Source of the DNA: Paguma larvata
Lineage: Eukaryota > Chordata > Mammalia > Carnivora > Viverridae
DNA: 64,000 nucleotides
NCBI GenBank assembly: GCA_030068075.1
Contig: CM057825.1
Span: forward strand, 122,733,239 to 122,797,238
Direction of reading: 5' to 3'
Shown here: positions 43,801 to 52,800 of the stretch, one piece after another
Position numbering within the stretch: the first letter of the stretch is position 1
Layout: each line of letters starts with the position of its first letter
Position numbers and translations under genes: made by a program
The notes under the pieces: model-generated
What the model was told of the DNA's origin: nothing
What the model saw: only the letters and a program-made list of their open reading frames with translations
The model's database searches: none

Positions 43801-46800
43801 TGACCTGACGCTATGGGGGAGATCCATCCCATCATCTTCATGAAGAAACCACAGGGCCCTGGTTCATGTTCTTTGTAATGAGTCAACGAACTTTCGACAA
43901 GTCAGCTCAAAGAGAAATCTGGAAATCGGCACCAAAACAGCCATTTCTCTATATGCGTTAGGGGTAATAACTCACCATCTCCTTACACCTAAGGATTTAA
44001 AATGAGAGGACTGCTTGATGGATAACATGACAAAACCCTCCAAGGAAGAGCATGGGTGTGTTTCTTCTGGCAACAGATAAATCGTTCCATCTTCCAGCTT
44101 ATCTATAGGCCACCGTCCACACGGGAGCCGGGCTTCTGTAACTCTTTCGGAAAAGAAATGGACTTGACTAATATTATATGAATGTGCAAAAGAAGCCTAT
44201 GGGAATTAGGGGTGAAGCTGCAGAGCTGCCCTGGTAACATCAGAGGAGTAAGCCAGATGGAGCCTGAATTGAAGAATACAGGGCTACAGTTCACCAAAAA
44301 TAAAACAAAAATAAAGGAATATTAAGAAGAGCAAAGAAATGACCTTCTCCCCCAAAACACTAAAACCAAATTTCACACGGAGACGAGGTGGGAAGAAGGA
44401 GGAGGCCCACGTGCCATCCCGTCATCCCCACCAGGCTCATCTCTTCAGATGGGGGATGCTGGGGCGGTGGGAGGTTCTGCAGTCCGCGGAGGGGCTTGAG
44501 CTCAGCCAGTCACAGGGACAGGTGCCCCGCTGCCTGGGGCACCAGAGGAGAACACCCTGCTGTCGCCCCTGGAGACCCCCTGCTGTCCTGAGTGCTTGTG
44601 ATGCTTTCCAGGCCACATGATGTTCACCCACAACAAAGGCTTCACAGCAGAAATAAGGCTGCTGCACCTCACCGTGTGCTCCTTACCCCTCCTTCCAGGG
44701 TTCTGGGTCTCTGGTCCTCCACGCATTGGTGTCTGCCTCATGTGTCCCTCCGGCAGCCTCCTTCTTTCTAGCATATCCACTCTTGGATACAGGGGGAAAA
44801 AAAAGCAGACTTCTATAAGGGTCACAACAGCACGTCCTCTACTAGGCGCTGAACAGCACAGCTGTCATCCCTCGAAACACCCATAAACACTCCTGTCAAG
44901 CTCCCACACCTGTGTTTCAAGTAGGCAACCTCCTTCCTCTTCTCTGCCATCTCCCTCTCCCAGATGCGAGTCTTGATCTAGGGGAGAAAAACACATCCAC
45001 CTTCAGTCTTGCTAGACTGTGCACCAAAGAGAGAGGGGAGGAAAAAAGAAACACTTACCCAGTGGTCTTCCGCATTCCTCTCATGAACTGCGGCCTGAGA
45101 AAGCCAACAAAGAAAAGCCCATGTTTAGGATTTCCAAGGGCCACTACACTCAAAAGGTGCTAAAGGCTCAAGTTGTCAAGCAGAACTCCCGTTACCTGCT
45201 GTCTGAAGGCGAGCTCTGCCTGCTGCAGCTGTTCTCGTGTTTGCTCCATTTGTTGCCTGTGAGTTACAAATGGTTTCATTACATAAGGACTCTCATTGGG
45301 TAGGAGTATAAAGAATCTGCCCATGTTCCCATCCTCCTCATAGCTTTCCCCTAACCACCGATCCTTACACATGGAACACTTTTCACATAAGTATAAATGG
45401 ACACTAGCACCAGAGTTATTGTCCATTACCTGCAGGGTTCAGAGTTCAGAGAATTCCTTCCCACTTGCAATCTTTCCCTCATTCATCATGTGACAAGTGT
45501 CTTCGATCCTAAAGCTCTATTCTCCTTTAACTTGTGTACTCCCCATGCGTCCCAGGGTTGCAAAGACCAGGGACATCAAATGGCACTCCACGTGGAGGGG
45601 AAGATTTCATCCCATGACAAGCGGTTTTCCTATAGATTCTTTTTTTTTTTTTATTTTTTTTAACGTTTATTTATTTTTGAGAGACATAGAGATAGAGTAT
45701 GAGCAGGGGGAGGGCAGAGAGAGGAGACACAGAATCTGAAGCAGGCTCCAGGCTCCGAGCCGCCAGCACAGAGCCCGATGCGGGGCTCGAACTCACAGAC
45801 CGTGAGATCATGACCCGAGCCGAAGTCGGCCGCCTAACCAACTGAGCCACCCAGGCGCCCCTTCCTATAGATTCTTAACACCACCCCCCAGGAACACTGG
45901 CATGGGTTAAGTGTCTACATAGCCAGGCCAATGCTGGAGACCTGAATATGTTTGGTAACGAAACTGTTTTATTCTTTGGAATACTTCCCTTTTCCACCTG
46001 CTAATTCTCTATGCATGTGTCCTCTGAATTCTTGTTTCCATTACTATGTTCATTGAGTCGACCCATCCTACCAACTGAAACTAAGAAATGAAGGGGGGTT
46101 TCATGAGCCGCTGCCAGTTAGTATCTGAACTCACCTGTACTTGCTTATTTCCTCTTCAGCTCTTTTCAAATCCTCTTCTGCAGTTGCCACCTGATTCGTC
46201 TTTGCCGCTAGTTCCGAGTTGGTCACATCCAGAATTCTAAGACGGGAAAGATATGTATATAGTCCAAGAGCCAAGGTACAGAAAGTGTGCCCTTTGACTC
46301 CCCAACTCTCTTGAAGGCCTCCCACCTCCTCCCATACATGCACAGACTCACAACACAATCAGAGAAATGAAGACCCCACTTTGGGTTCAAGAAAAATCAC
46401 CCTGTGTCTGCTGCCGATTCGCCTGCAATCGGAGCGGTCTTTCGAGTTCTCTGCTTCTACTCCTTCATCATAAAGTCATCCAATAACATTGCACTTGCTA
46501 CCTTCCCAGACCTGGTCTTTTGTTTGAGAAGGCGAAGGCTCATTTCTGTTCCAAACACCCGTGTCTGACCAACTATACCCATTAGGATGAAGCAGCGGTC
46601 ATCATTGCCTTACACTTCTGTGGGGCAATGCACTGAGTCTCAGTCCAAAACTTGTTCCCTGACACGATCAGTCTGAGAAAGAGTCATCCGGGATATGGCT
46701 TCACCCAGCATTGCCAATCACTCCCATACCTCACTAGGGTTCAGGAGTGCCACCCTGGCCTCCTCCTTCAAAAATCCCTGTGGAGGGGAAGGCCAGTCTT

Positions 46801-49800
46801 TCAGTGGCAATACCTACTGACATAGAACATGACGGGAACGGGCCCCCAGGCAGGCTGTTTTCTCCAGGAAATAGATTTCAGAGGGAAAACTATCAACTTC
46901 ATGGAGTCGATCTACTTCAACAAGTCTGAGTTCATTCACAGTGAAGGCAGCCAAGGGAAATGCATCCAAAGCCTGGTTTCCTGGGTGGCCACAGACTGTT
47001 TGGTTCATGGTGTTGACTTCAAGGGTTTCAACTTGACACTGGATATATGCAAGATCTCATTCAACCCTGAAAGACCCTTAGAAACTGAGACAAAAGCAGT
47101 AGGCAGAGAAAAGCACATGCATTTCCTTCTGGCTTCTCAGGCAGTCCTTCAGCAAATGCTTTCTGGAGTGGCTGGAATGGAATGGCTCTATTGTCGGGGG
47201 TGAAGATAGAAAGGTGTTCAGGGCACTCTTCCTGCTCCCAAAAAGACCTGACAAATGAACAAAAACAAGATGCCGGGGAGACAGGGCAGGCCGCACACAC
47301 GTGTGGGAAGGAGGAACACAGAGCCGAGTGTCCAGGCAAGAGAAGGAAGACTTTCCTTTTCAAAGTGATCGAAGGCCTTTCAAGTCCCTGATGATCTTGT
47401 CCTGAGAATAAAAGGAAATACCGGACATGGGAGGAAACATCGGGGTGGCACACCACATTTCTAGTGAACCCAGGAGGACGCACTTCGCCCAAGTCTCACT
47501 TGCAGACTGGATGCAGGGGTCCGGTACTGATGGCAACCCAACCGTCGTTCCAGAAAGAAACTCCCATGGTTTCTACAGCAAGATCATTTGATTCTTTCTC
47601 TACATCTTTTCGACCCAAGTCTGGGTCTGAACAAACACAACCTAATTCCCAGCTGATAAGACAGTGCCAAGGGATTGAAACCTACAGGACAATGTAAATG
47701 GATCCAGAAGGGATCCAGGTATCAGGGTGATCACTGCCATGACACAACAGGGTATGACACGCACCAAGGACAGCAAGCAAAATGCAGATTCCAGAAAGCG
47801 AGGTAGGAAGGGAAGCCACAATTGTCTTGAATGCATTTGGCAAAACTACTCTGGATCCAATTCTAAGAGAAATCTATTTATCGATACTGGCTGCCACATT
47901 CATTCCTACAAAAGGACTTGTGACCATGATCCCATGAACATCTTACTCTTCGGTAGCCACTTTTCTTTCTTCACAGATTTCTTCAAGGATGCCTGCTTTC
48001 TTCCTCAGCGTTTTGACTTTTACGGTCTCCATTGATCTGACACATCTGAAAGCATTATATTGGACCTCCAGGGCCTTTGGAGTTTCTAAAAAAAAAATTA
48101 AAAAAAAAAAAGGATTGTTTTTGTGCATGTGCGTGTGCTGTGAGACTTGGTTTTGGGGTGACAAGAAAAGGGCAAGACCCGTGAAGGCAGGAAGCCATCC
48201 GTTCCCTTTCGAGGCCAAACTCATTGCCACCTTATGGGGAATTCTCCCCAGCAGACGACATACCTTCCAGTTCACATTTCTTGGACCTCAAGGCTCTCAG
48301 TTCGGGATCCTTAAATCGACCCTTTGCATCTTGGCACTTTCAGACAGACAGGAGAAAAGACATTCAAGAAATCATGATCGCACAACAATGGGAGTGCTCC
48401 TAACACAACAGGACTGTGCATGGCAACAGAGAAAGATCCTGAGGCATAAACATCTCAAGCAGAAGGCAAAGCACATGGAAGAGAGTTCAGGTTCCAGAGC
48501 TCACCAATGGCTTTCCTAGGGGAATATTCCTCTCTTCACACTGAACATTGGTGAGCATCAAGAGGGGAAGGCAGTATACAATTTGGCTACTGCCCTTCAT
48601 CTCTCAACTATCTTGAGGGATTTTCTCCATCTCTGGGAGGGCAGGGCTGAATGATGTGATCATTCCCTAGTTGGGAAAAGAGAATATACTTCCTAGTCCT
48701 TCAAATAGCAAACCTCCTCATGGGGTCCTAAGTGAAATTCAGGTTCCTGTGAGGATGGAGGCTTGGCTCCCAGAGGCCCACTCTCCACTGTGGGAAACAG
48801 CAAGCCCATATGCTGGGCTCACTTCACCCAATGAACACAAAGCCTCCAAAGCCCAATGACAGGCAAACTCAGCAGCCAACTCTTATCACTTCCTGATTCT
48901 TGACAATCCTCTCTCTGTCTCTCTCTGATTGCAAATTCGCATGTGCACTTGGAAGGGTGTCATTGAAAATTTCCTTAAAGTGCTCAACTTTTCTGAGGTT
49001 CTCCTTCCACAAACCGTGTTGAATGAGTAGTAATAACTCATTCTTTCACTTGTGTTTTTAGAACACAATTCAGGCAAAGAAGAGACTCATCTTACTTTCA
49101 ATCTAAGCGCTTCCGCAGAGTCAATGTTACTTTCTCTCTCAGCTTCCTGAAGATGAATCTTTGATTCATTGATCTATATAGAACACATATAAAAAGAAAT
49201 CAGAGTTCTTACATACCATCGGGGTAGAAAAGCCTATGTCTAACGTGTGACTCCTTTCACAAACGAAGAGGTAGTTTTTTGTGAACTTGTGAAGCTTGTC
49301 TTGAATCAGGAGTGTTTGTACAACACCTCAAATCGGTCAGTAGGATCAAGGACAAGAGGTGAAAGGAAGCAACATGAAATCCCCCCCAAAAAATATCTGA
49401 AAGGGCAAGGCTACCTTCTGTTCCCAAACGGATATTGCTTCTGACAGTTCTCTGTTTTCTTTCTGCAGTGTGTTGATCTTTGCGGTTATTTGCTGTAAAT
49501 TCACTGAAAGGAGATAGAACCGTTTCTAAGGTTGGTACCAAACCAGTGACATCCAATAATCCCACTGTATGAGCAGCACTAACACATTCTTTGACACCTG
49601 GGTGGCCTGAAGAGCACAAGTTTTCACAGCATTTTCAACCCAAGAAACCTTATATGAGATTCCTCGATGCCTAAGCCCTAGAACCTTGACTCTTCTCACA
49701 GTTACAAAGTGCAACCTCGTCTTCTATGGGCCCAGTGTGAGATGAGAACTCTCATGGCTGAGTTCACTCTTCTCCCCGCCACCACTGCTGCATTCACAGT

Positions 49801-52800
49801 GAGGAACACCAGCTTTGGGGGCTTGCAAAGCATCAGGCAGCCACCCTGTCTCTCAACACAAAGTGCCCCAGAATCACCACTGTCTAGGAAGCCCAGGTAG
49901 GAAACCTTATCCCATTTGCATCACATTCACATCCCGAGAATTCTTGAAAGGTTTTCAAGAGTTATGAAGACAATTAGACATCAAAAGTCACCCTATTTAT
50001 CCCTAGTTAAACAATTAAAACTCATATCAAACACCAGTACTGAAAAAAACGGACAAAGAATACGAAAACGGAAACTCTTACCTTGATCTACTCGAGGCGC
50101 TATCTGAGAGAGGAAGAAACAAAATTAAGGGAGAGGTGAAATCATATTATTAGTAGAAGCTTCTCTTTCCTGATAAAATACTAAAATGTAATCCAATGAA
50201 ATTGCAATGATCATTTACTTCAGCATATGAATTCATAATCTTAAATAAAAAATAGAATTTCATACTTAATCATGATAGTTTATAAACCATTGGTGATAAA
50301 AGCATGAAGGTTTATGGCTTATTCTGACCGAAAGACAGATTTACATTCTGCTAAATAAACATCAACATAGTCAACTTTGTCAGTGGGTAATGCAGACAAT
50401 TTTTAAAACAGATAAATAAAATAGATCAATAAAATAGGTCTGAGTTGTTTTACTCTCAGAGTCAAACCCAATAACCACACTGAATTCCAGAACCTGGGAT
50501 CACATGAAAGGTCAAAAGAAAGAAAGAGAGAGTCAGTGAGGGAAAAGGGAGACAGAGAGAGAGGGGGGGGTAGGGGAGGGAGAGAGCGACACAGAGGGTG
50601 GCGAGGGAAGAGAACGGTGGTGAATAAAGAAAGAAGGGAAGAAGAAAGAAAAGAATGCCTTGGTACGAAGATATACCTATTTCATGCTCTAGAAAATTTT
50701 CTTCAATCTTACACAGCTGCTTTCTGAATCGAGCAACCATTCCATGTCAGGTGCTATGATTTTCCTAGATGACTAAAATCAGAGGCCTTCCCCCCAAAAA
50801 AGTCATCAAATGAGAAAGTGGAACACGGCTAGGGAAAAAGCACAGACAACAAAAGAAATGAGTGCTAACATTTCCCAAAACACCACCAACTGCTCCCCTT
50901 GAGAAGGTATAAGAGAAGCAAGAGGAACTTAATTTCTGGAAAGGCACTGGTCTGAGCCAAGGGTGAAAATTTTCCATACCTCCTTCTGGAAAAGTGAACA
51001 ACAAAGGGAGAGAGACCAGGTATGAGGGAGTAATGGTTGTCTGGGCAAAGTCACAAGGAACAATTGAAAGCATGACTGCAGAAGTATTTCCAATTTCAAG
51101 GAGCCCAAACAGAATGTCAACCATGGGAAAAGGCATCCTGTGATTGCCTTGGGCCCAAGGAAGAGTCATCAATGACTGTGGGACTGAAGGATGCTTCCCC
51201 ACTCCCAGCCCCTCACCCTTTGGGAAAGCGCCTTGATAGGACTGGCACACCACCCCTTCAGGGAGCAATATTCCTCATTCCTGGTGGCTCCACTGTATAC
51301 AAGATGTCTCTAATCAACTCCACCTGCTTTGTTTCCCTTGCATTCAGCGTTCTTTCCTAGGACACTGAAACTCAAGACCCTGGTCTTGGGGGTCCAGCAA
51401 CACCCAGACCCGAGACATCACCTGAGGAAATCGAGCTCCAAAAAGTCCAGGCAATACTCTACTGGAACAAAAGGGAAAGACACATTTTCTTGACCCCTCA
51501 AACGTATATCCCTATTTGAAAGTTTTCAAGGATGATCTGATGCTGAAGCGAGCCCCAACATCTTGCCAGGATACTGGAGTATCATCATGGTATCCAGAAT
51601 CCAGTCATGAGAATGGTGTTATCCGAAAGAGTCTCTATGGAGGGCAAACAGAAAACCACACATGCTTCCCTTCCTACGCAGGGGAAATGGAAAGAGAGAT
51701 GTCCTTACAGTTACTTCATATTGATACTTCCTTTTGGAAGGGAAACATTTCTAAATAGGAGGGGAAAAGGAAAAACAGCCATTTCGAAGGAAATTCATGG
51801 TATTCTCTTCCTCCTTAGAATGCCTGCCCTCAAGAGAACGATTTCTCCAAAGCATAATGGGAATTGTCCCAAAGATAAGCAATACAGATGAATGGAAAGA
51901 TTAAACTGGACTGCTCTTCCTCCTTCCTGTCTCACAGGGGAGGAAACTCAGCCTACACCTAGCCAGGTAAGGAAAACGTCCCACTAAGGGCCTATTCGCC
52001 TCAGTTTCTTTAAGCAAGGATGTGGCCCCTTGCTTTCACGAAAACTTCCAAGGTACTCTAAAAGGAAAAACCCCATATTTTGAACACAAAATGCAAGTAT
52101 TAGAATCCTCCTTCCTATGACAGAGATGGTGGCATAATCAGGCTGGGAATTGAAAACCACTCTGATTAATACGAGAATGACTCTAATGGAAAAGCGGTCA
52201 GTATGCCAGAAGAGGCGGTGAATGTGAGCACAGCGATGATAACTCTAGGATCCAAAATGGTGTCTAGAAATCCAAAACACCATAACAGAAATAAGGAATG
52301 CCTTTGTGGATTTATTAACACACACAATCTGGCTGACGAAAGATTCAAGAAGCAGATGGAAAGGTCAAGTAGAAACATTCAAAACAGAAACACGGTGTAA
52401 AAACTGAATAAGACAACACAGAAAATCCAAGACCGGTGGGACCATTACAAAAGCTGTACCATTCACAAAGTGGGAATCCATGGAGAAGAACTGAAAAGAG
52501 GATACGTTTGAAGTGAAAGTGACTCAGAATATTCCAAAATTCATGAGAGTCCCAAATCACAGAACCAGGAAACTCAAAGAATTACAAGCAGGGGAAACGC
52601 CTCGGCCCTCCCCCCACCAACAGAGCCCCAAAGAACCACCACCACCACCACCACCACCAGCAACAACAAGAAACTACCCCTAGGCATATAATATTCAATC
52701 GACAGAAAACTGAAACCAAAGACTTTTGGATGAAGCTAAGGGGTAGTGTTGGACTGAGGTTGCAGGGAGAAGGGAGAAACAACACGGTACCCAAGAGGAA

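Noticed and set aside
47340..47410. Exon-like block on the minus strand after TTTTATTCTCAG
   Set aside because: Inserting it between exons 8 and 9 brings in a stop, while direct joining of exons 8 and 9 is in frame and matches the family.
51421..51460. 40-base exon-like block with a very good acceptor (CCTTTTGTTCCAG)
   Set aside because: It begins with TAG in the required phase and has no likeness to the family.
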